A DNA stretch of 64,000 bases from JBEKTW01 sp963727845 (GTDB lineage Bacteria > Bacteroidota > Ignavibacteria > UBA10030 > SZUA-254), in NCBI GenBank assembly GCA_963727845.1, contig CAVSHI010000006.1, positions 248,001 through 312,000 of the forward strand, written 5' to 3'. The notes below the pieces were generated by a model. That model worked only from the letters and a program-made list of their open reading frames with translations, ran no database searches and had not been told where the DNA came from. The translations under genes were made by a program, and so were the position numbers. Shown here piece after piece: positions 25,642-34,417 of this stretch (the first letter of the stretch is position 1; the number at the start of each line of letters is the position of its first letter).

Positions 25642-26319
25642 ATGAACGATAACCTGCTTAACCTGATTGCTACAAGTCTTGGCGAAGCCATTGCGGAAAA
25701 GGACAAACCATACTTCAGGAATAATCAAGTGCGATCCTCTCTTTTTGTCTCTCGTTTCGCGTCCAATCTTCAAAGGAACAATCTTGCCCCGGGATACGAC
25801 CTAAGAGTCGTCGCTGTGGACGAATTCGGGAACAAAACCTCTGGCGAGTGGCTCCTTGACATTACTCTTACCCGAACTACAATCATAGAAGAAAAAGGTA
25901 ATCGCACACACGCTGTCATTCAGATTGAATGGGCCATTGAGTCAGAGGGCAACAGTGCACTCGCAGAGTTTGCCAGGGATTTTTCGAAGCTTGCTGTCGT
26001 CCGAGCCCGCAATTATTTGTATCTACACGGATTTAATCATGGGACAGAATACGCCGCACAAGAGTATTTCACTAGGAGGGTCAAACTCGCCATAGACATT
26101 CTTCGAGACGCTAATGCATTCCCTAATTCGTTTTATCTTGCATTTTGGCCATCCCCGGAAAGGCCGGCATTTGCAAAGACCGTGAACTCTATATGGGACT
26201 TGCTTGCTCCAGATATCAACAAAAAGTATAAACATCTTGGCCAAGTTTATCTGTATCGGCTCGAATCAAGCGGGTCGACTTTCCTTGGGACCGCTTGCCT
26301 ACAAAGCGGGTCATCTTAA
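25642..26319 (+). CDS. Unknown protein in defence island
   Basis: 225 residues. The central part EWLLDITLTR...HAVIQIEWAIESEGN has acidic residues on adjacent strands, followed by helices (EFARDFSKLAVVRARNYLYLHG), a pattern like PD-(D/E)xK nucleases but without a clear Lys. I do not recognise a family. Its position, 120 bases after the ThsB-type gene and before a restriction enzyme, suggests a defence role. Nuclease activity is a guess. Confidence 0.55.
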   Translation: MNDNLLNLIATSLGEAIAEKDKPYFRNNQVRSSLFVSRFASNLQRNNLAPGYDLRVVAVDEFGNKTSGEWLLDITLTRTTIIEEKGNRTHAVIQIEWAIESEGNSALAEFARDFSKLAVVRARNYLYLHGFNHGTEYAAQEYFTRRVKLAIDILRDANAFPNSFYLAFWPSPERPAFAKTVNSIWDLLAPDINKKYKHLGQVYLYRLESSGSTFLGTACLQSGSS

Positions 26320-26363
26320 GATCATATCTACGACTTCCATCGCCAAAAGACACGGGGTAACCA

Positions 26364-26840
26364 ATGAGTATTAAAATAAATAATGTTAAACTGATCGGTA
26401 CCAGCGAACGCGTAGATAGGGCGCAGGAACAAATAGACATTCGTAATGACGAATCGCTCGAAGATTATCAAGACAAGGTCTTCTTGAACGCCCAAAAGTA
26501 CAAAGAGATTTTTGGCAAGAGCTTTTCCAAACAGCGTCGCCTCCCATGGAAACGAGGAATAGTAAAAATTTCTTGCACCGGACAACCCGTCCACAGAATG
26601 TATCTTAGTCGGAATGACATTAGAGCAAATGAGATGGCGGTGACCCGACAGACGCTCGGCCTATTGATGGAATCTTCGAACCAAGATGCCATGAGGTTCA
26701 CCGTTGACAAAGGAAGCCGCATCTGCTTTTATTGGGAACACCCAGTACATACTACACGCGTATCATTCAAGCTTGGACTAATCTCTGTTGTGGCAAGTGT
26801 TGTGTCTCTGACCATCACGCTGCTATTCATGATGAAGTAA
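26364..26840 (+). CDS. Unknown protein with C-terminal membrane helix
   Basis: 158 residues. A soluble part with VKISCTGQPVHRMYLSRNDIRANEMAVTRQTLGLLM and RICFYWEHPV has a strand-rich, barrel-like pattern. A single C-terminal membrane helix follows (LGLISVVASVVSLTITLLFMM), making it a predicted tail-anchored protein. No family recognised. It follows the previous unknown by 44 bases, so the two probably form a pair. Confidence 0.55.
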   Translation: MSIKINNVKLIGTSERVDRAQEQIDIRNDESLEDYQDKVFLNAQKYKEIFGKSFSKQRRLPWKRGIVKISCTGQPVHRMYLSRNDIRANEMAVTRQTLGLLMESSNQDAMRFTVDKGSRICFYWEHPVHTTRVSFKLGLISVVASVVSLTITLLFMMK

Positions 26841-26917
26841 AACACTTCCTTACTATCTTTGCATGGATACCAATCTACAAGGAGTTCTGGCTGAGCACCA
26901 CAGCGACAAGAATATAA

Positions 26918-27000
26918 TGAACCATCGCTCCGCACACGCAAGTTCGTTATGCGAATGGTGGTAAAAGTCAGCAGTATAAGCTTTTGTTCAACCCCAAGTA
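26918..27000. repeat. Degenerate copy of the left-flank repeat
   Basis: Aligns imperfectly with 1971-2045: CGCTCCGCACAC, AAGTTCGTT, GCGA, GGTAA, TTTTGTTCAACCC in the same order. One copy is outside the element and one inside it. Confidence 0.4.
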
Positions 27001-27006
27001 CGGTCA

Positions 27007-27115
27007 GAATCAGAATTCACAGAATTGATCGGAATTCACAGAATTATAGAATTTTCAGAATAAAAACAAGGGCAATTCTGGGAATTCTAAAATCCTGGAA
27101 ATTCTGATTCAGACA
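27007..27115. repeat. Cluster of AGAATT/AATTCT words before the restriction gene
   Basis: GAATT or AATTC occurs about eight times in ~110 bp directly upstream of the type IIG gene, often as CAGAATT on one side and AATTCTG on the other. It could bind a regulator or be low-complexity spacer. Confidence 0.4.
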
Positions 27116-27123
27116 ATTAAGCC

Positions 27124-30100
27124 ATGAACAAAGCATTTCAAATAATCAAGCAGCTCGTTGCCGACTTCAAAGCGCAAGAATCCGCATATCTCTCGCCGTC
27201 CTATCAAGAAAGTCAGGTCCGGCAGGATTTCATCGATAAGTTCTTTACTGCGCTCGGCTGGGACGTCACGCACAACCTCCAAAAGAATCCTTACCAGCAG
27301 GAAGTCCATATCGAGAACAAGGTGCATATGGCAGGGTCACAACGCCGTGCTGATTATGCCTTCTTCCTTGCTCCAAATTTCCGCGATCCGATATTCTTTG
27401 TTGAGGCCAAAAAACCATCCCGCTCTCTCGCCAACCCCGATGATTACTATCAGACAATTCGATACGGTTGGAATGCAGGAACACCAATAGCCATCCTTAC
27501 GGACTTCGAAGAATTCCACATCCTCGATTGCCGGTATAAGCCGACAATCAAAGATGCGATGAATCATAAAATCGAAGTCTTCCATTACAACGATTATGTG
27601 AACGAGGAGAAGTTCGCACGGATCTATTGGCTCTTCTCACACGAAGCAGTAGCAGGCGGTTCCATTGACAAACGCATTGCCGAACTGCCAAAGCTGCGAG
27701 GGAAAGCTGCCAAAGGCGGACTGTCCAAAGGCGGTTATCAACCTGTCGATGAAGCATTCCTGGAAGAGCTAGACACATACAGAGAAATCCTGGCAAAAGC
27801 TTTCAAGAAGTCCAATCCCAACCTCCAAAGTGAGGAGTTGACCGAGGCAGTTCAAAGGACCATAGACCGCTTAGTCTTCATTCGGTTCCTTGAAGACAAA
27901 CAAATCGAAGAACCGGAAATCATCAATTTGCGGTCGAAGAAATCTGCCTGGAAGGGATTTCTTGTACTCAGCAGTCAACTTGAGCCAAAATATAATGGAC
28001 TCGTTTTCAAGCCGCATAAATTACTCGACGGCAGGGATTTCAATCCCCCCGACAATGAAGAATTTGTTCGTATCTGCAATGAGTTAGCGGATCCAAGCTC
28101 GCCATATAATTTCGATCAGATTCCAATTTCTATTCTTGGCAGCATTTACGAGAGATTCCTCGGCAAGGTAGTGCACGCAACAGACAAGCGCGTGAAGGTA
28201 GAAGAGAAACCGGAGGTGCGGAAAGCCGGTGGGGTGTATTACACTCCGGGATATATTGTCCGGTATATCGTGAGTGAAACGGTCGGAAAGCTCATCGAAG
28301 GGAAATCCCCTAAGGAAATTGCAGAGATGACGTTTGCCGACATTGCCTGCGGCAGCGGTTCTTTTCTTATTGAAGTGTACGGACAGTTACTCGATTATCA
28401 CATTCGCTACTACAACGCCAACCCTGACAAGCGAAAGGAAACGGATGTCTTTGAACGGGATGGTAAATTGCACCTGACTCTACAGAAGAAAAAGGAAATA
28501 CTGCTGAACAACGTGTACGGAGTGGACGTAGACTTCCAGGCAACGGAAGTAACGCAGCTTTCGCTCTATCTTAAATTGCTTGAAGATGTAACGATGCACG
28601 ATGCGCATCAATTCGGACTCTTCAAGGAAACGATCTTGCCCGACTTGCGAAAGAATATTATCAACGGCAATTCGCTGGTGGGAATGGACATCAAGGGACT
28701 TGGTAACAACCTTTCGCTTGAGGAAGAATTGAAGGTTCGTCCGTTCGATTGGGAAACAGCTTTTCCGGAGGTGATGAATCCTTCGAGAAACTCAGGAGGC
28801 GGTTTTGATGCGATAGTCGGCAACCCGCCCTATATTCGAATTCAAACGATGAAGGAATGGACGCCGATTCAAGTGGATTATCTAAAGACGCATTATACCA
28901 CAGCAAATAAAGGCAACTACGACATCTATGTGGTTTTTGTTGAGCGCGCTCTTTCACTCTTGAACAAGAACGGGAAGCTTGGATATATTCTACCGCATAA
29001 ATTCTTTACTGCTGAGTATGGCGAGCCGTTGCGGGCTCTTATTACAAAAGGGAAATATCTTGAAAAGATAGTCCACTTTGGCGACCAGCAAGTCTTTGAA
29101 GAAGCAACGACGTATACCTGTTTGCTTTTCTTGAGCAAAACCGGGAAAGATGAATTCACATTCACAAAACCTGATGATTTAGTCGATTGGCAAACAAGCA
29201 CGAAAGCAGCTGAAACAGTAATGAGAGCAGCGGCTCTGGAATCAAATGAGTGGAACTTTGCGATTGGTTCAGATTCTCATTTGTTTGATAAACTGAAAAA
29301 AGTGAGAACAAAATTAGGGGATATCGCACACGTCTTCGTCGGAACACAAACAAGCGCTGATGACATTTTTGTATTAGAAAATTGTGTGCTTACACCACGC
29401 ACTGTGACAGGGTTTTCTAATTCACTTGGCAAGAAAGTCAAGATTGAATTGGAAGCAACAAGACCATTTCTGCGTGGAAAAGAAATCAGGCGTTATGAAC
29501 CATTAGTATCAAACACAAGATTGATATGTCCTTACGAGATCAAAGCAGATGATTTCAGGTTGTTGTCCGAGAAAGAACTGATCAATAATTTTCCCATGGC
29601 TTACGATTATCTAAAAACAAACAAGACTGCTTTAATGATGCGTGAGAAAGGTCGCTTCAAAGGACAAAACTGGTATGCTTTTGGTTATCCCAAAAGTATG
29701 ACTTTATTCCACCAACATAAGATTGTCGTACCCGACTACAACAACATTGCATCATTCACCTTTGACGATAGTGAACACTTCTACAAGACGGGATACGGTG
29801 TCATTCTTAAAGATATTTCGCTTTCCCCCTATTATATTTTAGCCCTTCTTAACAGCCCTTTGCTTTTTTGGTACCTGAAGCGAATCGGCACAAGTTTAAG
29901 AGGCGGATATATTCGTTTTTGGACTAAGTATATAGAGCAACTTCCAATCCGTGCGATCGACTTTACGAATCCAGAAGACAAAGCGATGCACGACCGGATT
30001 GTGCAATTTGTCGAGAGAATGTTAGACCTCCAGAAGAAAAAGCATCAGGCAAAAACTGACAGCGAAAAAGAATTGTTCGAGCATCAAATCAAGGCAACGG

Positions 30101-30183
30101 ATAAAGAGATTGATGAGCTGGTGTTGAGACTCTACGGACTAACGGTTGAAGAAATTAACATTGTCGAGCGGACAAAGCGATGA
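27124..30183 (+). CDS. Type IIG restriction-modification enzyme
   Basis: 1019 residues. The N-terminal nuclease has the PD-(D/E)xK signature (D77, then E94-A-K96 in FFVEAKK). A helical linker leads to an N6-adenine methylase: FADIACGSGSFLIEVY (SAM motif, ~403-418) and VGNPPYIRI (motif IV, ~565-573). The C-terminal ~300 residues are a TaqI/Eco57I-like target-recognition domain (YKTGYGVILKD, RGGYIRFWTKYIEQLPI). One chain both methylates and cuts. It is complete. The next gene starts 4 bases before its stop. Confidence 0.9.
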   Translation: MNKAFQIIKQLVADFKAQESAYLSPSYQESQVRQDFIDKFFTALGWDVTHNLQKNPYQQEVHIENKVHMAGSQRRADYAFFLAPNFRDPIFFVEAKKPSRSLANPDDYYQTIRYGWNAGTPIAILTDFEEFHILDCRYKPTIKDAMNHKIEVFHYNDYVNEEKFARIYWLFSHEAVAGGSIDKRIAELPKLRGKAAKGGLSKGGYQPVDEAFLEELDTYREILAKAFKKSNPNLQSEELTEAVQRTIDRLVFIRFLEDKQIEEPEIINLRSKKSAWKGFLVLSSQLEPKYNGLVFKPHKLLDGRDFNPPDNEEFVRICNELADPSSPYNFDQIPISILGSIYERFLGKVVHATDKRVKVEEKPEVRKAGGVYYTPGYIVRYIVSETVGKLIEGKSPKEIAEMTFADIACGSGSFLIEVYGQLLDYHIRYYNANPDKRKETDVFERDGKLHLTLQKKKEILLNNVYGVDVDFQATEVTQLSLYLKLLEDVTMHDAHQFGLFKETILPDLRKNIINGNSLVGMDIKGLGNNLSLEEELKVRPFDWETAFPEVMNPSRNSGGGFDAIVGNPPYIRIQTMKEWTPIQVDYLKTHYTTANKGNYDIYVVFVERALSLLNKNGKLGYILPHKFFTAEYGEPLRALITKGKYLEKIVHFGDQQVFEEATTYTCLLFLSKTGKDEFTFTKPDDLVDWQTSTKAAETVMRAAALESNEWNFAIGSDSHLFDKLKKVRTKLGDIAHVFVGTQTSADDIFVLENCVLTPRTVTGFSNSLGKKVKIELEATRPFLRGKEIRRYEPLVSNTRLICPYEIKADDFRLLSEKELINNFPMAYDYLKTNKTALMMREKGRFKGQNWYAFGYPKSMTLFHQHKIVVPDYNNIASFTFDDSEHFYKTGYGVILKDISLSPYYILALLNSPLLFWYLKRIGTSLRGGYIRFWTKYIEQLPIRAIDFTNPEDKAMHDRIVQFVERMLDLQKKKHQAKTDSEKELFEHQIKATDKEIDELVLRLYGLTVEEINIVERTKR

Positions 30184-31499
30184 ATAACGAGGCACTCACG
30201 ACAACATTTGTTGTTCTTGGTGAAGTCTCAGATGGAATTAGTTGCGTGAAGGATGTGCGAACGGAATTGATTTTTAGCAAGGTTGGGCAAATACCTGCTA
30301 AGGGTGTCTTCTATGGAGATGAAGGAATCTCTCGGAAACTGGGTAAGGTACTGCTGAGCGGTAAGGCGTACCTTTTTGGAGTTTGGTCATCACCTTCTGC
30401 ATCCTTTGACATTGCCTTCCGTGTCAAGCACATTGACTTCGATAGGTACCAGGGTCGCCTTGAGACCGATAAACTCTGTGAGTTTACTTGCGGTGAACTC
30501 GAAGTGGAAACAAATTATCACTTAGGTCAGAACCGAAGCGACAAGGTAGAAATTCTACTGATACGATATGCCATTCCCAAGAGAAGGGAACTTCTTTTGC
30601 CCAAGTTTCCCCAAGAATGGAAAAAGGATTTGCCGGAATACAAAGATTGGCTGGAATATGAAACGACTCTGGGCATTATGAAAATTGAAACACGCACCCA
30701 CTCAAGAACCATGACTGTAGAGTCTAAACAAGGATTGTTTTCCTTCGATGAATCTACACTGTCCTTTGAGGTATCTGTTGAAGACAGAAACTTGGATGAA
30801 ATCATAAGACAGTCCCAGCAAATCGTTAAAGATTACCTCAAATTGATCTCGTTGATACTTCAGTGCGAAACGGAATACTACAAGCGAGAAGTGAGTTACC
30901 TTAATTTCGAAAGGGAGCAGTTGAAGAACATACTCAAGCTTGTGGAAAGAGCCGACGTGAAGCAAACGGAGCGACCGATTCTCTTTGAATGGCATACCGT
31001 CGACAAGCTTCTAAAAGAAGTAATGCCAAAGTTCTTAAGCCACGCAACCAAAGAGGACATTCAGGAGTCAATTTTGCTTTTCTTAGCAGCGGTTCATTCT
31101 AGGCATGGCGAGACTCGTTTGATTTTGATGCAGTCTGCCATAGAAACAATTGTGAACAACTTGAAAACAGGATTGAATTTGCCCACCAGGCACTGCGAAG
31201 TGTGCAATGGCGATCTTATATCTTTGAAAGAGCGCATCTTACAGGTGGCTTTCGCATTCAGTCTTGAAATCGGGGATCTCTATCCAACCGTCTTGGCTGA
31301 TAATCAGAAAACCTTTCCCTTTATCAAATACCGGAACGCTATTGCTCACGGCAGAAGGAACGAAATCGATTACAAGGATTTGCCGTCTGAGTTGTATCGG
31401 CAGCAATTACTTCTCGAAAGACTGGTCTTTCACTGGATCGGATTCGATGCAAGGAAAGTTGAGTACCTAAAACTTTGGAAAGGTGTGAAACCGTTTTGA
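30180..31499 (+). CDS. HEPN-domain protein (ApeA-like) coupled to the IIG enzyme
   Basis: 439 residues, overlapping the restriction gene by 4 bases (ATGA). The N-terminal ~190 residues are beta-rich, like the N-domain of ApeA proteins. The C-terminal helical domain holds KYRNAIAHGRR, the R-x4-H ribonuclease signature of HEPN (R385, H390). A CxxC pair (HCEVCNGD) lies before it. HEPN proteins of this type abort phage infection by cutting RNA. Tight coupling to a type IIG enzyme suggests a backup toxin that fires when restriction fails; that is inference. Confidence 0.75.
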   Translation: MNNEALTTTFVVLGEVSDGISCVKDVRTELIFSKVGQIPAKGVFYGDEGISRKLGKVLLSGKAYLFGVWSSPSASFDIAFRVKHIDFDRYQGRLETDKLCEFTCGELEVETNYHLGQNRSDKVEILLIRYAIPKRRELLLPKFPQEWKKDLPEYKDWLEYETTLGIMKIETRTHSRTMTVESKQGLFSFDESTLSFEVSVEDRNLDEIIRQSQQIVKDYLKLISLILQCETEYYKREVSYLNFEREQLKNILKLVERADVKQTERPILFEWHTVDKLLKEVMPKFLSHATKEDIQESILLFLAAVHSRHGETRLILMQSAIETIVNNLKTGLNLPTRHCEVCNGDLISLKERILQVAFAFSLEIGDLYPTVLADNQKTFPFIKYRNAIAHGRRNEIDYKDLPSELYRQQLLLERLVFHWIGFDARKVEYLKLWKGVKPF

Positions 31500-31569
31500 C
31501 AAATATGAACCTTCCGGCTCAACACAGATTGTACTTGGACTAAATAAATGAAAAATAAAAAGGACTACC

Positions 31570-31755
31570 ATGGAAGACGAAACCAAACCGGCGGGGCCAG
31601 TCATCGATGAATACAAGGGCAAGCCGGTCATTCGCATCCCTACCGTAGACACACCGGATCCGAAAACACCCTGGCATTGGGTCTCATTCGGGAAGAATAA
31701 AGCGAAAGCGATTGTGAAGTTCTTTGATGCAATCAAAAAGTTTGCAGAAGAATGA
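31570..31755 (+). CDS. Small hypothetical protein
   Basis: 61 residues preceded by AAAAAGGACTACC. It has a proline-rich start (MEDETKPAGPVIDEYKGKPVIRIP) and a basic helical end (GKNKAKAIVKFFDAIKKFAEE). The stop overlaps the next start (AATGA). No family recognised. Confidence 0.5.
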   Translation: MEDETKPAGPVIDEYKGKPVIRIPTVDTPDPKTPWHWVSFGKNKAKAIVKFFDAIKKFAEE

Positions 31756-31925
31756 TCATGCCGAAACCCAAAGACGAAGAGCCGATTCGAATTCAATGTC
31801 CAAACTGCAAGAACGTCGGTGAGCCGGACTACAACGAGACAACGCGCCGTTATGTTTGTCCCATATGTGCTGCATTTGTGGACGCACAGGTGCTCATTGA
31901 AAAGAAGAAGCGGGGAATAAGGTAG
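31752..31925 (+). CDS. Small zinc-ribbon protein
   Basis: 57 residues: MIMPKPKDEEPIRIQCPNC then YVCPICAAFVDAQVLIEKKKRG. Two CPxC knuckles 17 residues apart form a zinc ribbon. The ATG overlaps the preceding stop by four bases, so it is co-translated with the 61-residue protein. It may be a small nucleic-acid-binding partner. No named family. Confidence 0.6.
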   Translation: MIMPKPKDEEPIRIQCPNCKNVGEPDYNETTRRYVCPICAAFVDAQVLIEKKKRGIR

Positions 31926-32221
31926 CGGCTATGCTGTGCCTAAACAAGTTCTTTCCAAATACCGGAAGTTCAATGGGTCCCATCCGTTAGTACTGTTACA
32001 GGAGAGCCTACGGGATAGAGGTACTACGATCTAAAGGGCGGGGTGGAGGCCGTCGAGAGTTGTATGGAAAGATAGTACTATTGACGTGGGGAAAAGAGTT
32101 CTTGGAATTTTGTTTCTGGAAAATTTTTTGACCTATATGGACCGGGTGCGTAGTTAATTTTCATTCCATGAAAGAATAGATTCGATAAACCTGGCATTGA
32201 ACATGTACTAAGGAGACGCGT
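31926..32221. other. 296-base gap, nothing recognised
   Basis: No coding frame. Only the promoter and ribosome site of the radical-SAM gene (AAGGAGACGCGT before ATG 32222) are expected here. Confidence 0.4.
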
Positions 32222-33031
32222 ATGGCGCGACAAACTAATATCATCTTACGGCCCGAATCCTCGTACGCCCTAAAGCACCAAATGAAATTGGGTCAGTATG
32301 ACTTTCCGTTCACGATGAATCCGACTATCGGTTGTTTTTTCGGTTGCACGTACTGTTACAGTCCAGGGGTTGCATATCAATATAATGAAGACCGCAAGAA
32401 ACGGTTTTTCGAGACAGTCCACGTCAAGATGGACCAACCCCAACATCTTGAGAAAGAACTTCGCCGGTATAGTGTGTTCCCACAGCATATGAAGCGAGTG
32501 CAAATAAACGAAACCAGTGAATACTATCTGCCGCAACTTCTAAGACATCTGGAGGACAACGGCCAGCCAGACCAGATGCTCGGCATTCTGGACGAGTTTG
32601 AAAAAGCTTGGCAAAACGGGAACAAATGGATGTTGCATATCTTGACCAAGAGTCACCTTATCCTAAATCATCTGGATCGATTCAAGCGGATGAAACACAT
32701 GATCCAGGTGGAGGTCAGCTTCGCAACACATGATGAGGCCGTAAAAAGACGCATCGAGTATTTTACTCCGAGCATTCAGAGGAGACTGGAAACGGTACAA
32801 GCACTTGCCGCAGAGGGTTTATTTGTTCGCATCATGGCCATGCCCTTCTATGGGAATAGGGGGGATTTGCTGAGATTGAAAGAAGAAACATTTAGGCGGG
32901 GCGCTAAAGCATTCAAGAACAAAAATCTCAACTATTACCGGTGGAGTAATCTCGATACTCCACGAACATTTGAAGAATTCATCAACGGGTACATACCGAG
33001 TCTCAAGAAGACGAACCGACAACAAGGATGA
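32222..33031 (+). CDS. Radical SAM protein, spore-photoproduct-lyase-like
   Basis: 269 residues. IGCFFGCTYCY gives the [4Fe-4S] cysteines C38, C42 and C45 in the CxxxCxxC spacing. HMIQVEVSFATHDEAVKRRIEYFTPSIQRRLETVQALAAEGL is the downstream barrel segment of the SplB/DUF-type radical SAM group with charged contact residues for SAM. Length is slightly under the usual ~300. The substrate is unknown; in spore photoproduct lyases it is a thymine dimer, so DNA repair is possible. A perfect ribosome site supports the start. Confidence 0.8.
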   Translation: MARQTNIILRPESSYALKHQMKLGQYDFPFTMNPTIGCFFGCTYCYSPGVAYQYNEDRKKRFFETVHVKMDQPQHLEKELRRYSVFPQHMKRVQINETSEYYLPQLLRHLEDNGQPDQMLGILDEFEKAWQNGNKWMLHILTKSHLILNHLDRFKRMKHMIQVEVSFATHDEAVKRRIEYFTPSIQRRLETVQALAAEGLFVRIMAMPFYGNRGDLLRLKEETFRRGAKAFKNKNLNYYRWSNLDTPRTFEEFINGYIPSLKKTNRQQG

Positions 33032-33245
33032 ATCTCTCATCATCAAAAGCGGAGAGTTTGTATCACGAAAAGGGAGGCCACGAACTCGACAACAGCTTTT
33101 CCCAATAGTTGATGAAGATTTCAAAGCCTCGACAAATTGGGCAGCCCCTACACTTGCGGATAAACGGTTCAAGAGAAAGACGCTGAAGGTAATCGATAGC
33201 GGCTATCGCGATTGTAACAAGGAGGATTGGGGATATATCATTTGA
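32970..33245 (+). CDS. Doubtful small frame overlapping the radical SAM end
   Basis: The frame overlaps the end of the previous gene by 62 bases. Its later part (KRKTLKVIDSGYRDCNKEDWGYI) looks protein-like, but there is no ribosome site and no family match. It may be the tail of a lost gene. Confidence 0.25.
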   Translation: MKNSSTGTYRVSRRRTDNKDESLIIKSGEFVSRKGRPRTRQQLFPIVDEDFKASTNWAAPTLADKRFKRKTLKVIDSGYRDCNKEDWGYII

Positions 33246-33650
33246 CAGGCCATGTGTCTTCCAGAAAACTTCTGATACCTGGGAGTGCGTTGGCTTTGAT
33301 ACGACTAAGCTCATGCATAAGAGTGTATATCAGTACGGCGACTAGAGAGCCATGTCACAAGGATATATCACTTGGTCTAATCGGTCGCCGAGGAGTTTAC
33401 AGTCGTGGCATGGGCTAGGGGACATGCCAGAATGAAGGGATCGACCTTTTTTGTCAGCGTCATGTTGTCAATTCTGAACAAAGCTGAAGTCAGGATTTTT
33501 CAAGAGGCTCCTACGGAGTGGAATTTCGCCAATTTGTGCCTTCCCTTTGTTGGCACATTTCTTGTGGTGCATTCAACCCGTTGCATCCAAAAGACCGTTA
33601 GGAACAGTTGTTCTTGCGGTGACGTAGTACAGGTTTTTTTGCCCCGTTAA
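33246..33650. other. ~400 bases without a gene
   Basis: No supported frame. GATATATCAtTTG-type words occur at ~33234 and ~33362 around CATGT repeats, without clear meaning. Confidence 0.35.
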
Positions 33651-33745
33651 GGGAATACAATAGAAGCCTGACACAGATTGAAAAAAGGGCTGGAAATTTA
33701 TTCCAGCTCTGACCGCCAATTAGTGTCAGGATTTTTTGTGTTCCC
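33651..33745 (+). ncRNA. Candidate structured RNA with three nested stems
   Basis: Three stems close one inside the other: GGGAATAC with GTGTTCCC (33651/33738), CCTGACAC with GTGTCAGG (33667/33723) and GGGCTGGAA with TTCCAGCTC (33687/33701). ATTTTTT follows the second stem. The region is unrelated to any coding frame and lies ~195 bases before the gene at 33942. It may be a small RNA with a built-in terminator, a mobile-element RNA or a cis-acting leader. All pairings were read by eye. Confidence 0.5.
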
Positions 33746-33941
33746 TATTTTAATTTCTGTCCAAACTGAGACAGGCGCGACGCACGGTTGCATGCCTGTT
33801 TCCATCCCTTCCTACTTGGCACAACCCCCGATCATTCCCATGACCGAGGTCCCATTCTACTGCCCATTTCCCAATTCATTCATGCACATGCATGGGCAGA
33901 ATGTGCAAATCATAAAATATTCTCTATAAGGAGAACGTATC

Positions 33942-34415
33942 ATGGCAAAACTAACTAACACGCTATTACAATCGATTGCGTCCTTTCTGGATAGACAAGG
34001 TATCAAATATAATCTTGCCGGACATCAAACCATTGTCGTGCCGGCGTATTTACTGGAGAACGAAATTGTATCCTACGTGATAACTCCCGGCAAAGGAATT
34101 GTGAAGGCAGCCATTGAAGCCGACGCTGGTTTCAAGATTCCCATGGCAAATGGTCGGGAGGTTGTCAACTATCTAAATTTCGTAAACAGTCAGATAACAT
34201 TTGCAACATTCTATCTCGAACCTGTGGAATCAGCAATCAGGTGTCGTGTGTGCATCATTACATGCAGGGACAAATTCACGCCCGGATTCCTTGAAGAACT
34301 GTTTTCCGCAATTCACGGCACATTTCTTGGGGTTGCGAAAGCGGCGAAGCTCATTACCGATGGCGGTAAGACTGCTAATGACGCATTCATTGCTTTAGTG
34401 TCCTATAAGGGATGA
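33942..34415 (+). CDS. YbjN-like hypothetical protein
   Basis: 157 residues with AAGGAG upstream. The pattern LLQSIASFLDRQGIKY, then an alpha/beta core (FATFYLEPVESAIRCRVCIITCRDKFTPGFLEELFSAIHG), resembles the YbjN/type III chaperone-like fold. A Gly/Lys-rich loop (DGGKTANDAFIAL) lies near the end. It overlaps the next gene, so it is coupled to the ATPase. No specific role is known in mobile elements. Confidence 0.5.
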   Translation: MAKLTNTLLQSIASFLDRQGIKYNLAGHQTIVVPAYLLENEIVSYVITPGKGIVKAAIEADAGFKIPMANGREVVNYLNFVNSQITFATFYLEPVESAIRCRVCIITCRDKFTPGFLEELFSAIHGTFLGVAKAAKLITDGGKTANDAFIALVSYKG

Positions 34416-34417
34416 CG

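Noticed and set aside
1971..27000. Integron attC sites (GTTATGC-like words in the degenerate repeat)
   Set aside because: No matching RYYYAAC box at the right distance, no integron integrase and no cassette array; only word-level similarity.
33405..33650. Open frame upstream of the RNA candidate
   Set aside because: No start signal, unlikely composition (Cys/Val-rich end) and it runs into the base of the stem-loop.
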